Assembly (NCBI GenBank): GCA_013815385.1
Contig: JACDGL010000009.1
Location: forward strand, 87,083-151,082
Source: Taibaiella sp.
Lineage (GTDB): Bacteria; Bacteroidota; Bacteroidia; Chitinophagales; Chitinophagaceae
DNA: 64,000 bases
Direction of reading: 5' to 3'
Shown here piece after piece: positions 25,212 through 37,670 of the stretch. Position 1 is the stretch's first letter; each line of letters starts with the position of its first letter. The notes beneath the pieces are model-generated. The model was not told where the DNA came from and searched no databases. It was given only the letters and a program-made list of their open reading frames with translations. The position numbers were made by a program, and so were the translations under genes.

Positions 25212-25491
25212 AAGTTCTCGTATTTTTTGATCTGGTAAATCGTTTGACAACTACACGCGCGAGAATAAAACCAATAAGGCAGACGATCAACAATTCCGGC
25301 TTTTTAAATGATACATAATAAAATCCGAGTAAGGTTATGCCGGTACGGAGAAAAAAACTGACGGTCGACAATACAGCAGGCATTTTTGAAGTAATCATGT
25401 TTTTTACAGTTACCCATAGTCCGAAAAAGAATAAGGCACCAAGTGCAGCGCCTGTTATAAATGCGAGTAAAATGTGCGGCATTTCGTTCAT
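25201..25491 (-). CDS. atpR: N-ATPase accessory membrane protein AtpR
   Basis: 96 residues with three predicted membrane helices (LLAFITGAALGALFFFGLWV; AVLSTVSFFLRTGITLLGFYY; ELLIVCLIGFILARVVV) and a basic tail. Size, topology and position between atpQ and atpB identify it as AtpR, a protein unique to N-ATPase operons, whose role is probably in assembly or ion delivery. It overlaps atpB at its 3' end and atpQ by 4 bp at its 5' end. Confidence 0.88.
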   Translation of the reverse strand: MNEMPHILLAFITGAALGALFFFGLWVTVKNMITSKMPAVLSTVSFFLRTGITLLGFYYVSFKKPELLIVCLIGFILARVVVKRFTRSKNTRTYEA

Positions 25492-25808
25492 TTTTTCTCC
25501 TGTTTTTGTTGTCTTGAATTATTTTCTGAACGTATAGCACGCCAGGCAGTGAGGCACCCGACGAGAAGGCCGATAATTAAAAATGATAATGTCCATGAAA
25601 ATGACTGGTGATACCGTTTGTCCATCCAAATGCCTAAAGCCGTGCCTGCCAGTGTGGGAGTAACTACCGACCAGCCAACTACTCCAAACAATCCCAACCC
25701 AGACCAGGCACTTTTTTTAGTTTCATTTTGTGCATACAGTTTCCAGTCTGCTTTATCCTTCACCTTTCGACTGAATATTTTTCGGCTATTTTCGTTTTCG
25801 GATCCCAT
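25488..25808 (-). CDS. atpQ: N-ATPase accessory membrane protein AtpQ (AtpI-like)
   Basis: About 106 residues from the ATG complementary to 25806-25808, which directly follows the atpC stop; an in-frame extension to 25850 overlaps atpC and is less likely. Two membrane helices (SGLGLFGVVGWSVVTPTLAG; WTLSFLIIGLLVGCLTAWRA) resemble AtpI, the c-ring assembly factor. Position after atpC and before atpR is the N-ATPase order. Confidence 0.85.
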   Translation of the reverse strand: MGSENENSRKIFSRKVKDKADWKLYAQNETKKSAWSGLGLFGVVGWSVVTPTLAGTALGIWMDKRYHQSFSWTLSFLIIGLLVGCLTAWRAIRSENNSRQQKQEKK

Positions 25809-25809
25809 T

Positions 25810-26199
25810 TTAGTCGTTGCGTAATTTCTGTAGCGTTTGTATAAATCCACTTTCCATTTTTACCATTACTGAACGAACGTTTATCTCCTCTGCATCAAGC
25901 GTCTTGAATTCTTTGTCCACTGATTCGCGAAGTTTCCCCAGGTCTGAGCCTCCTATTGCATTTCGAACGGATACCATCACCTGTTGCCCCATTTTCACTA
26001 GTATTCCTTCGTCTACGGCCAGATATTGTACACCTTGCGACTCTGTTTCATAAATCAGGATTCCGGGCACAAGGGCGGCAGCACAATCGAGCCTCTTTGG
26101 CAGTATTCCAAACGAACCATTAACCGATTCTGCAACTATGCGAATAACTTTATCCGTATCCAAAAAAACCATAAATGGTAGTAGTATTTTAAGATGCAT
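25810..26199 (-). CDS. atpC: N-ATPase epsilon subunit
   Basis: 129 residues. N-terminal beta sandwich with MHLKILLPFMVFLDTDKVIR and the family motif GSFGILPKRLDCAAALVPGI, then YLAVDEGILVKMGQQVMVSV; a short C-terminal helical part. It binds gamma at the foot of the central stalk and can inhibit ATP hydrolysis. 20 bp separate it from atpD. Confidence 0.9.
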   Translation of the reverse strand: MHLKILLPFMVFLDTDKVIRIVAESVNGSFGILPKRLDCAAALVPGILIYETESQGVQYLAVDEGILVKMGQQVMVSVRNAIGGSDLGKLRESVDKEFKTLDAEEINVRSVMVKMESGFIQTLQKLRND

Positions 26200-26219
26200 A
26201 ATTAGCTGTTAAATACGCT

Positions 26220-30231
<4,012 letters not shown>

Positions 30232-30311
30232 AATAACTATTATTTAAGATCGTAATTCAAAACATAAATACCAATCATACCAATGTCAATTCACGTTCAA
30301 GCTGTTTTTCT

Positions 30312-30422
30312 TCACCTCCACATACTGGCATTAATGGCTATAAATATTACAGTTGATAGTGCAAATAAAATATAGAATGATCCTGAAAACTGCCAGTTGG
30401 CACCGGCGAACTTTGTCGCATT
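30312..30422 (-). pseudogene. Short membrane-protein-like remnant between ackA and xfp
   Basis: On the minus strand one frame reads NATKFAGANWQFSGSFYILF then ALSTVIFIAINASMWR and stops at TGA. It has no start codon and only ~36 codons, but the composition is that of a membrane helix with a soluble edge. It may be the end of a deleted small membrane protein. It could equally be chance. Confidence 0.2.
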
Positions 30423-30436
30423 CTAAACAATTAATC

Positions 30437-31627
30437 TTATTGGGAATAATTCAAAATATCGCACACAAGCCTCGCCATCATTAACTCCTCATTGGTTTTA
30501 ATAACACGAACACACACGTTGCTCATTTCGCTGGAAATAATTGATTCGTTCTTTAAATTTCTTGCTTGATCTAACTCAATACCAAGGAATTTCATTCCTT
30601 CACACACACGACCTCTTACTTCCGGCGAATTTTCGCCAATCCCTCCCGAAAATATTAACGTATCCAAACCTCCCAGTACTGTAGCAAATGAACCTATCCA
30701 TTTTTTTATTTGGTAACAAAAAAGCTCAATTGCCTCACCAACACGGTTATCCTTACCTTGGTTCCTGATCAATTCCTGCATATCGGAACTTACTTCTGAT
30801 ATACCTAACATACCAGACTGGTAATTTATTAAATCGTTAAACTGCTTTGGATCAAGCTTTTCTGACTTCATTAAATACCAGGCAACACCGGGGTCAAGAT
30901 CACCAGCGCGCGTACCCATCATTAACCCGGATGTTGGGGTAAAGCCCATGCTCGTATCCATGCTTTTACCATCTTTTACTGCAGCGAGGCTTGCCCCGCT
31001 ACCAAGATGGGCTAATATGATCCGGCCTTTGGCAACTTTATCACTTGTGATACGTTTTAGCTCTTCCATAAGATAGGAATAGGAAAGCCCATGAAAACCG
31101 TATCGCTGTATGCCCATGCTATAATAACGGCGAGGAATAGCTAATAATTTGGCAATAACTGGCATTGAGGTATGAAATGATGTATCAAAACAAGCTATCT
31201 GTGGTATTGCAGGAAAGCGAGTGCTGAATAGTTCTATCAGTTTTATCTCCTGTGGCAAATGCTCGGGGTCATAAGCGCTAATATTTTTCAATTCATCTAT
31301 TAATTCGGGGGTGATCCGTTCAGGCTCGGTATGTTTCATACCATGAACTATTCTATGCCCGATAGCCCTTACCGGATCAAACCCCTGCTTTTCGAGCCAG
31401 TCAACAAGGAAAGTGGAGGCGTTTGTGTAGGACACAGCTTTAATGTCAATGGTACTTTTTTGATGAGTATTGAAATTATTGAAATTTAGTTTGGTGTTTT
31501 CAGTACCAATATTTTCAATCTCACCAGATAATAATTGAATAAGTGATTGTTCAATCTTATGTATTGCAAACTTAATGCTGGATGAACCGCCGTTAATTGA
31601 AAGGATACTTTTGCCGATTGAACCCAT
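30437..31627 (-). CDS. ackA: Acetate kinase
   Basis: ASKHA-fold kinase that converts acetyl phosphate and ADP to acetate and ATP. 396 residues: N-terminal phosphate-binding SILSINGGSSSIKFAIHK, GHRIVHGMKHTEPERITPEL, HLGSGASLAAVKDGKSMDTS (adenosine motif), GFTPTSGLMMGTRAGDLDP and FSGGIGENSPEVRGRVCEGM. Together with phosphoketolase it forms a carbon-saving route that yields ATP; the gap to xfp is 205 bp. No phosphotransacetylase is in the window. Confidence 0.95.
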   Translation of the reverse strand: MGSIGKSILSINGGSSSIKFAIHKIEQSLIQLLSGEIENIGTENTKLNFNNFNTHQKSTIDIKAVSYTNASTFLVDWLEKQGFDPVRAIGHRIVHGMKHTEPERITPELIDELKNISAYDPEHLPQEIKLIELFSTRFPAIPQIACFDTSFHTSMPVIAKLLAIPRRYYSMGIQRYGFHGLSYSYLMEELKRITSDKVAKGRIILAHLGSGASLAAVKDGKSMDTSMGFTPTSGLMMGTRAGDLDPGVAWYLMKSEKLDPKQFNDLINYQSGMLGISEVSSDMQELIRNQGKDNRVGEAIELFCYQIKKWIGSFATVLGGLDTLIFSGGIGENSPEVRGRVCEGMKFLGIELDQARNLKNESIISSEMSNVCVRVIKTNEELMMARLVCDILNYSQ

Positions 31628-31970
31628 ACTTGTCTATTTTTTTAGCGTTTCAATTGCCTTAAACGGATTTTCAGCAACAAATACTGAGGTCCTGGCATAA
31701 GTATATTGGCACACGTATTCATCAATCTTTAAAACACACGGATTAACTTTTTATTTGAGAGAATTGCATGTAACAAATTGCTACATTGTAAAGGTGATAC
31801 GAATAATGCTGGTAAGCATTACACTCTAATGATCATAAGTTACATGAATCACACATTTTCATGCTGACTCCAATAGTGAAGTTGTAACTCAACTTATTTT
31901 GCGACCAATGTGACCTTCAGAATACTTAGCTCCCTTACGAACCCTATTACTTCCTTATAAAATGGATAAT
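31628..31970. other. Intergenic stretch without a gene
   Basis: No coding frame seen. It contains a small hairpin ATGCTggtaAGCAT near 31808 and should include the ackA promoter, which I could not recognise as a full TAnnTTTG box. Confidence 0.45.
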
Positions 31971-32008
31971 AAATAAGAATGGCCGCAAATAGCGGCCATT
32001 CTTATTTT
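31971..32008 (-). terminator. Terminator of the DUF892 gene
   Basis: Perfect long stem AATAAGAATGGCCGC/GCGGCCATTCTTATT with loop AAATA, directly behind the minus-strand stop. On the minus strand the sequence after the stem is TATTATCC, so the T run is short; the stem is strong. Confidence 0.8.
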
Positions 32009-32020
32009 GTAAAATGAAGA

Positions 32021-32620
32021 CTAATTCTTTTCTGTTTCTTCGCTGGCCTTATAGTTAATGCTACTTTCAGCTATTTGGGTGAGGGTAAGATCGGCTTGTT
32101 TCTCTTCGTTAAGAGTAAGCTGTAATATATCGCTAATATCATTATAACCCAGTGTTGCAGCCAGTTGTGCCAAACCGCCATAGGTAGCAATTTCATAGTG
32201 CTCTACCTTTTGTGCAGCCAGTACGAGGCCTACATCGCGAGTGGCAGTACCCTTTTCTGTGTCTTCAATGATGCCTTCACCCTCTTCAGTAATACCAGCC
32301 ATTGCATCGCATTTTTTTGCTTGCGGTTTTTTGCCCAATATTTCAAAAACCTGTTCCAGGCGTGTTACATGTTCCTTAGTCACCTGAAGATGTTCTTCAA
32401 ATGCTTTCTGCAATTGTGCTGATGTAGCAGCCTTTTTCATTTTAGGCAATGTCTTTACCAGATGCTTTTCTGCCCAATAAATATCTTTCAGTTCATCTGA
32501 AAAGAATTTTTGCAGCATAGAGTCGTTTGTTGTAGGACGTGTTGCCGGGGATACAGTACTTTTTGATGCTGCCTTTTTAGGAGCTGAAGTACTGCTTTTA
32601 CTTTTAGTAGCGGTAGCCAT
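32021..32620 (-). CDS. Ferritin-like DUF892 (YciE-type) protein
   Basis: 199 residues: an Ala/Ser/Lys/Thr-rich basic N-terminal tail (about 1-32) followed by the four-helix DUF892 domain starting MLQKFFSDELKDIYWAEKHL. Carboxylate/His ligands of the diiron-type bundle are in DELKDIYWAEKHL, EHLQVTKEH, KVEHYEIATYG and NEEKQADLTL. Members are stress-induced, often with osmotic or general stress genes. The basic tail could bind DNA or the membrane; that is inference. Own terminator. Confidence 0.9.
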   Translation of the reverse strand: MATATKSKSSTSAPKKAASKSTVSPATRPTTNDSMLQKFFSDELKDIYWAEKHLVKTLPKMKKAATSAQLQKAFEEHLQVTKEHVTRLEQVFEILGKKPQAKKCDAMAGITEEGEGIIEDTEKGTATRDVGLVLAAQKVEHYEIATYGGLAQLAATLGYNDISDILQLTLNEEKQADLTLTQIAESSINYKASEETEKN

Positions 32621-32808
32621 GTTTCTTTTTAATAAGACAGATTAAAATAATTATGCCAGTAAACAATAATGACCACGGTTAGGATATTATTTCTAAGCTA
32701 ATTTTTAATACGCTACATTATTGACCGTATAATAAAAAAGACCCTAATATATATGGTAAATGTTGTATGAGATAGTAATATTTATGATAGACTGGGCTAG
32801 AAAAATTA

Positions 32809-32842
32809 CGTAGTTCTACGCTAAAGAAACCGTAGTTCTACT
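32809..32842. promoter_or_regulatory. Two palindromic operator-like sites
   Basis: CGTAGTTCTACG (perfect, 32809-32820) and CGTAGTTCTACT (32831-32842), start-to-start distance 22 bp, about two helical turns. They lie just upstream of a good rightward promoter, a layout expected for an activator binding as two dimers. Confidence 0.55.
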
Positions 32843-32843
32843 A

Positions 32844-32874
32844 TTGCAGGGAGTTGCTTCATGCTATAGTTTTG
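32844..32874 (+). promoter_or_regulatory. Promoter of candidate small RNA
   Basis: TTG (32844-32846), 20-bp spacer, TAGTTTTG (32867-32874), a full match to TAnnTTTG. It points away from DUF892 and into 100 bp with no plus-strand gene. Confidence 0.55.
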
Positions 32875-32879
32875 TACCC

Positions 32880-32987
32880 AATACAAGCAACATCAAGGGA
32901 TATTGCAGGAGTTTACACCCCTTGATCCCTTTCACTATGATGCTTCAATAAGGAACGCTTCAATAATTTATTGGGGCGTTTTCGTTA
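32880..32987 (+). ncRNA. Candidate small regulatory RNA
   Basis: About 105 nt between the promoter above and a terminator-like hairpin. A first stem pairs ATCAAGGG (32892-32899) with CCCTTGAT (32919-32926) exactly; the last pairs AACGCtTCAATAA with TTATTGgGGCGTT (about 32954-32981) followed by TTCGTT. No open frame of useful length. It is bounded by carbonic anhydrase (minus strand). The hairpin may alternatively only be the terminator of that gene. No known RNA family recognised. Confidence 0.45.
32953..32982. terminator. Bidirectional terminator-like hairpin
   Basis: AACGCtTCAATAA/TTATTGgGGCGTT with flanking T-rich (plus) and CTTATT (minus) ends. It would end the candidate sRNA on the plus strand and the carbonic anhydrase transcript on the minus strand. 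Confidence 0.45.
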
Positions 32988-33002
32988 ATAAATCCGGGAG
33001 GC

Positions 33003-33644
33003 TCAGCTGCCAGCAGTAAGGTTGTATATCTGTTGTATGTCCTTTAATATTTTTTCGAAATTGATGTGCTGGTCTATTAAAATACCTGTATGCATATCAA
33101 ACACCCAACCATGTACAATAGGATAGTTCTTCTCCAGATACGACTTTTGCACAGCTGCGGTCTTTATAATATTGGTACATTGTTCTAAAACATTCAATTC
33201 CACCAGCCTGTTATATCGTGCGTGTTCGTCTTTTATTTCATTCAGCTCGTTTTGGTGCATTCGATACACATCGCGGATAGTGCGTAGCCAGGGATTTAAT
33301 ATACCCAGGTCTACGGGAGTCATAGCTGCCTTTACAGCTCCGCAATTATAGTGGCCGCAAACAATGATATGTTTTACATTCAGGTGTCGCACGGCATAGT
33401 TAATGCACGCCATCACATTCAGGTCTGTATTATTTACCAGGTTACCCACATTACGATGCACAAATAGCTCTCCGGGCTCTAGCCCCATTATCTCATTAGC
33501 CGGCACCCGGCTGTCTGAACAGCCTACATATAAATAATCCGGCTGCTGGTCGCTCGCCAGCTTCTCAAAATAGTCAGGGTCATTCCGCGTCATTTTTGCG
33601 ACCCATTGTGCATTTTTCTCAAAAATCTCTTCGTATGAAGCCAT
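33003..33644 (-). CDS. can: Beta-class carbonic anhydrase
   Basis: 213 residues. Zinc ligands and the Asp-Arg dyad are in YLYVGCSDSRVPANEIMGLE (Cys, Asp, Arg), then IIVCGHYNCGAVKAAM (His, Cys). FVHRNVGNLV is the conserved strand. It interconverts CO2 and bicarbonate in the cytoplasm, supplying bicarbonate for carboxylases. The length and helix insertions are those of the E. coli Can type. Single gene. Confidence 0.95.
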   Translation of the reverse strand: MASYEEIFEKNAQWVAKMTRNDPDYFEKLASDQQPDYLYVGCSDSRVPANEIMGLEPGELFVHRNVGNLVNNTDLNVMACINYAVRHLNVKHIIVCGHYNCGAVKAAMTPVDLGILNPWLRTIRDVYRMHQNELNEIKDEHARYNRLVELNVLEQCTNIIKTAAVQKSYLEKNYPIVHGWVFDMHTGILIDQHINFEKILKDIQQIYNLTAGS

Positions 33645-33876
33645 TGTATAATAACAATTTTAAGACTGCAATGAAATACAAATGTAAGCGCTAATTTTTT
33701 TCAATCATATATGGTGGGTTACTTAACATATACCCCGAACGAGTACGTACAAACATCTGTACATAATTGTATTCAAATGAACATTATGATATCTGTAATA
33801 ATAGTATAGTGTCACCTACCCTTTCCTCCTTCAATTTTATGGGATGCAGGATGGAACAGGGAACGATTTTCAAAGT

Positions 33877-35019
33877 TTATTTGTGTGTTACTATATATAA
33901 GAATCGTTCTACAGCATAAGAAGACAATTGCCCTGAGGGCCCATTAAGCGAATACTCACAGCCATGCGTGGCCCATGGCAGACCAAGCAGCAGGTGCTTT
34001 ACATGATATTGCTCCAGTTTCTTATCCAGTATCTCGCTTTCTTCATAATGCACATGCGCATCGTTTCCGCCATGTACCAGTAAGGTAGGCACCGTTAGTG
34101 CGGTTACAAAGGCAGTAGCCGAACCAGCCTTATAATTTTGGGGTAGTTCGCTAAGCGTACCGCCAAAAAAATCGGACATTACCTTCTTTGAATCCATTAT
34201 CAGGGGATTATCAGGATGATTATAAGCCCAAGCCATATCAGTAGGGCCGTAAAAACTGATCACTCCTTTTATACCCGGATCATTGAGTGTGTACGCAGAT
34301 GCCAGTACTATCTGCCCTCCTGCTGAGCGGCCGAGTAAAACAAAATTATTGGTATCTACATTCAATTCAGCGGCATGGGCCCGCAGATAGGTGAGTGCAG
34401 CGCGTACATCCTCTACAGGTGCAGGGCTCTTGTAAGCAGGCGCGAGGCGGTAGTTAATAGACGCTACATTATACCCTTCCCTTGCCATGCGGCTGGTTAC
34501 ATCGGGCAACTCGTGGCTATTGCCGCTTTTCCAGGAGCCGCCATGCACTACTACTACACAGGGGCGCACGGCAGGCTGCGGGGCCTTAAAAAAATCAAGC
34601 GTAAGCGCCACTCCGGTATGCGTGGCATAGGTATAGGTAGTATAAGGGATATGCCCTGCTCCAATACCGCTTATCATGCGACCAAAAGTATAGGGTTTAT
34701 CCTGCTGAAAACCTGTTGAGGGAAGATCATTAACGCTAAACCCACTGGCAATTCTCTGGTCAAGGTTGCCTGCTATCCTGTAGGCACCTATTATAGGAAA
34801 GAGAAATAATATAAATGCTATCAGACTGATGATTATCCCCGGTACCCTATACCGCTTAGCCATGATGCTACCTGCCAGCAACACAATTAAAACACCTAAA
34901 AACACCCAGGGAAACTCGGAAGCCATGATACCCAGATACCATACATAATGCGATGGCACCGGCATAATGGTAAAGAGTGATAGCAGAAAGCAGAAAATAA
35001 TAAGGATGATACGAAACAT
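33877..35019 (-). CDS. Membrane-anchored alpha/beta hydrolase (esterase)
   Basis: 380 residues. Three hydrophobic segments in the first ~90 residues (IILIIFCFLLSLFTIMPV; WVFLGVLIVLLAGSIMA; IIISLIAFILFLFPIIGA), then an HSL/BD-FAE-type hydrolase domain: oxyanion loop VVVVHGGSWKSGN, nucleophile elbow LLGRSAGGQIVLAS, acid VHGGNDAHVHYEE and His in PWATHGCEY. The active site is probably periplasmic. Substrate unknown, perhaps acylated carbohydrates or lipids. Confidence 0.88.
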   Translation of the reverse strand: MFRIILIIFCFLLSLFTIMPVPSHYVWYLGIMASEFPWVFLGVLIVLLAGSIMAKRYRVPGIIISLIAFILFLFPIIGAYRIAGNLDQRIASGFSVNDLPSTGFQQDKPYTFGRMISGIGAGHIPYTTYTYATHTGVALTLDFFKAPQPAVRPCVVVVHGGSWKSGNSHELPDVTSRMAREGYNVASINYRLAPAYKSPAPVEDVRAALTYLRAHAAELNVDTNNFVLLGRSAGGQIVLASAYTLNDPGIKGVISFYGPTDMAWAYNHPDNPLIMDSKKVMSDFFGGTLSELPQNYKAGSATAFVTALTVPTLLVHGGNDAHVHYEESEILDKKLEQYHVKHLLLGLPWATHGCEYSLNGPSGQLSSYAVERFLYIVTHK

Positions 35020-35193
35020 AAGAAATAGATTGATTATATAACGTGCCTATAGCACATAACAGTAATATACGATGTTATTGTGCTGCCTGATTGGAATACG
35101 TGTGATTTTATTACAGAGCAACGTGTGAAATACACCTACCTTAGAAAACGCCGGCTAATGAAAAAAATATAAAAACCGAGGGTACGGGAATAA

Positions 35194-35787
35194 ATGATAG
35201 ACAGATACGAAGAACTGATAGAGCGCTTTATTGATAATAAGATAGGACTATGTGAGCATTTTTTAACCCTTGAATTAGCTAAGCTGCTGCAACAAAATTT
35301 GCTGGATCTGGAACGGGATGAACGTATGGTATTTGCAGGCATTGGGAATAATGCGGTGAAAGACCAACACCAGAAGCAAAGAGGCGATAAAATATACTGG
35401 ATAGATAAAAAGAATAAAAACCTGAGTGAGCTTGCCTTTTTGGAAGAAGTTGAAAACTTTATAGACCACCTTAATAAGACCTGCTATACTGGTATCAATG
35501 CCTATGAATTTCATTATGCATTGTACGATGTAGGAAGCTGCTACCAGCGGCATAAAGACCAGTTTAAAAATAATACAGACAGGAAGTACTCCCTGATCAG
35601 TTACCTAAATGATGACTGGAATAAAGATGATGGCGGGGAATTGATGATATACCTTGATGAAAAAACAGAAACTATATTGCCCACCATACGTAAAGCCGTT
35701 TTCTTTCAGAGTAATGAACTGGAGCACGCAGTATTAACAGCTAAAAGGCCACGCATGAGCATAACCGGATGGCTAAAACGGAGTTAA
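35194..35787 (+). CDS. 2-oxoglutarate/Fe(II) oxygenase, prolyl hydroxylase-like
   Basis: 197 residues. Iron ligands are His and Asp of YQRHKDQF and the distal His in SNELEHAVL; the 2OG-binding Arg is in RPRMSITGWL. YSLISYLNDDW and GGELMIY complete the double-stranded helix. The set is typical of bacterial P4H/SM-20-like proteins, including those acting on protein side chains such as translation factors. Substrate not decidable. The gene stands alone between two intergenic gaps. Confidence 0.88.
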   Translation: MIDRYEELIERFIDNKIGLCEHFLTLELAKLLQQNLLDLERDERMVFAGIGNNAVKDQHQKQRGDKIYWIDKKNKNLSELAFLEEVENFIDHLNKTCYTGINAYEFHYALYDVGSCYQRHKDQFKNNTDRKYSLISYLNDDWNKDDGGELMIYLDEKTETILPTIRKAVFFQSNELEHAVLTAKRPRMSITGWLKRS

Positions 35788-35907
35788 TTAGGGTTTTATT
35801 ATTTCATAACTTAAATAGATATGCGCATTCGCAGAATAAATAAAATAATTTCCTTCCTCTGCTGGCAAGGATTTGATATAAGGTAGTTTGAACTAACACA
35901 TATAATA

Positions 35908-36681
35908 ATGTTGGCAATTATAATACTTATAGTCATCATAGCAGTAATAATCACTAACAGGATACGAAGAAATAATAAGATCAGGTCTTATACCCTACCC
36001 GCCGGCACAAAAAAAATATTAAGCGAATATGTAGCCTTTTATAGAATGCTGGGTGAGGATGATAAACTTGAATTTGAAGATAGGATACGTGACTTCCTGG
36101 CCAGAACAGCAATAACAGGGATTGATATTAGGATCAGCGATACAGACAGGATATTAGTAGCAGCAAGCGCCATTATACCTATATTTTCCTTTCCAGGCTG
36201 GAGGTACAACAATATTTCAGAAGTGCTTTTGTATCAAGGGGCATTTGATAAGAACTACCAGGTAAAAGGTGCCAGGAGGAATATACTGGGTATGGTAGGT
36301 AATGGGGCTATGCAGGGGCAGATGATACTATCACAGCCATCATTGGTACAAGGCTTTGCAAATGCAGAAGATGGGCGAAATACTGCTATTCATGAATTTG
36401 CACACCTGATAGATAAGGCAGATGGAGCAGTAGATGGAGTACCTGAATACCTGTTAGCGCAGCCAAATATAAAACCCTGGATCACCCATATGCACGATAC
36501 AATAGAAAAAATGAAAAGGAAAGACTATTCAGATATAGACCCCTATGGGGCTACATCCGAGGCTGAATTCTTTGCCGTAGTATCTGAATATTTTTTCGAA
36601 CGTCCTGATAAACTACAAAGTAACCACCCTGAACTATATACCCTGATGGAAAAGATGTTTCAGAGAAAAGGGAAATTGTAA
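35908..36681 (+). CDS. Zinc peptidase, MtfA family
   Basis: 257 residues with an N-terminal membrane anchor (LAIIILIVIIAVIITNRI). The catalytic HEFAHLID (about residue 160, HExxH with the family's Asp) and the downstream third ligand in SEAEFFAVVSEYFFERPDKL fit MtfA. Upstream ...FPGWRYNNISEVLLYQGAFD is also family-like. E. coli MtfA is cytosolic and acts on Mlc; the anchored form here suggests a different context. Function otherwise unknown. Confidence 0.9.
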   Translation: MLAIIILIVIIAVIITNRIRRNNKIRSYTLPAGTKKILSEYVAFYRMLGEDDKLEFEDRIRDFLARTAITGIDIRISDTDRILVAASAIIPIFSFPGWRYNNISEVLLYQGAFDKNYQVKGARRNILGMVGNGAMQGQMILSQPSLVQGFANAEDGRNTAIHEFAHLIDKADGAVDGVPEYLLAQPNIKPWITHMHDTIEKMKRKDYSDIDPYGATSEAEFFAVVSEYFFERPDKLQSNHPELYTLMEKMFQRKGKL

Positions 36682-36715
36682 CCAAAATTCCGGATTTATT
36701 TAAGAAGTAGAACTA

Positions 36716-37474
36716 TTATTCGGATGAATGATCTCGGTCATCCACATTATCATATTCTTCTATTCCTTGTCGCGGGTCTATAATATACATATCCGGCTGG
36801 CCTACAACTATCCCCATCTTAATCCCGCATTTAATAAAATAGGCTTTTCCGAATTGGATATCAGGATGTATTTCCTTTCTGGCTTCCGTTCTTGTCCATA
36901 TAGTAGCAGGTCCCTGCTTATACACTTTAATGGAAAATTTTGTTCTATTTGCTATCCGGCCTATTGTAGAATCATTTAAATGGATATTATAGCTTATTAT
37001 AGCCCCAGTATAGTTAGCAGGTCTGTAAAAATATAAAAGAGCATATTTGGCATTTTCAGGAATAAGATGTTTTAATTTATAGGTATAAGAATCAACTTGA
37101 TTTTTCAGTTTAGAGAAGTCATCTATGTAATAAACATCCGCATGCAGGTTATAGCAGGAACTAACCATACTCGGTTCTTTCAGTTTTGTGATCTTTAATA
37201 TATTACCGCCAATTTTCCTTGCCTTTTCTTTAGCCTGTTGAATAGTACGATCATAGCCGCAATCTATTTTAAAGCCTTTATCTACTACTTTTATAGTACC
37301 AACTTTAGTAGCGCCAACAGGGGCACTGGCGGCAGTCGACAATACAATTACCTCTGCATTTTCATTAAGAGGCGGCTGTGCATTTGCAAATGAAGTTGAA
37401 AATAACAGGATCAGAATCATTACACATTTATAATACTGTGCGTAGCGATGTATGGGTTTTAGCATCTTATTCAT
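36716..37474 (-). CDS. Hypothetical exported protein, DUF2846-like
   Basis: I start at the ATG complementary to 37472-37474 (MNKMLKPIHRYAQYYKCVMI) because it leads into a signal peptide ending FSTSFANA-Q; the frame is open to 37555 but that adds nothing protein-like. The domain at about 130-225 (YALLYFYRPANYTGAIISYN, then DSTIGRIANRTKFSIKVYKQ and FGKAYFIKCG) resembles DUF2846, small beta-rich periplasmic or lipoprotein domains. The preceding part has IDCGYDRTIQQAKEKARKIG. Function unknown. Confidence 0.7.
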   Translation of the reverse strand: MNKMLKPIHRYAQYYKCVMILILLFSTSFANAQPPLNENAEVIVLSTAASAPVGATKVGTIKVVDKGFKIDCGYDRTIQQAKEKARKIGGNILKITKLKEPSMVSSCYNLHADVYYIDDFSKLKNQVDSYTYKLKHLIPENAKYALLYFYRPANYTGAIISYNIHLNDSTIGRIANRTKFSIKVYKQGPATIWTRTEARKEIHPDIQFGKAYFIKCGIKMGIVVGQPDMYIIDPRQGIEEYDNVDDRDHSSE

Positions 37475-37581
37475 TTTAAAACGTAAACATAAAGCATTTT
37501 GTAAATAGAAAACTACATAAAAAGATATGTGTGAGACTATGTCCCTGCTGACCATGTAAATAATAGGGGAAATACATATAC

Positions 37582-37614
37582 ATAATAATAGCCGCCAAAA
37601 GCGGCTATTATTAT
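37582..37614. other. Strong hairpin in a divergent promoter region
   Basis: ATAATAATAGCCGC-cAAAA-GCGGCTATTATTAT, at least a 13-bp stem. It lies between two divergent genes, upstream of both, so it is not their terminator. It may end an unseen small transcript or act in the leader of the pentapeptide gene. Confidence 0.6.
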
Positions 37615-37670
37615 GGGCAGGAACAACTATATATCTTTAGCCCTAAATGTAATCGGCATCAATTAATAAT

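Noticed and set aside
25212..25250. Earlier start of atpB
   Set aside because: The family N-terminus MKLSPDQTVFW begins at 25211; the extra residues only overlap atpR.
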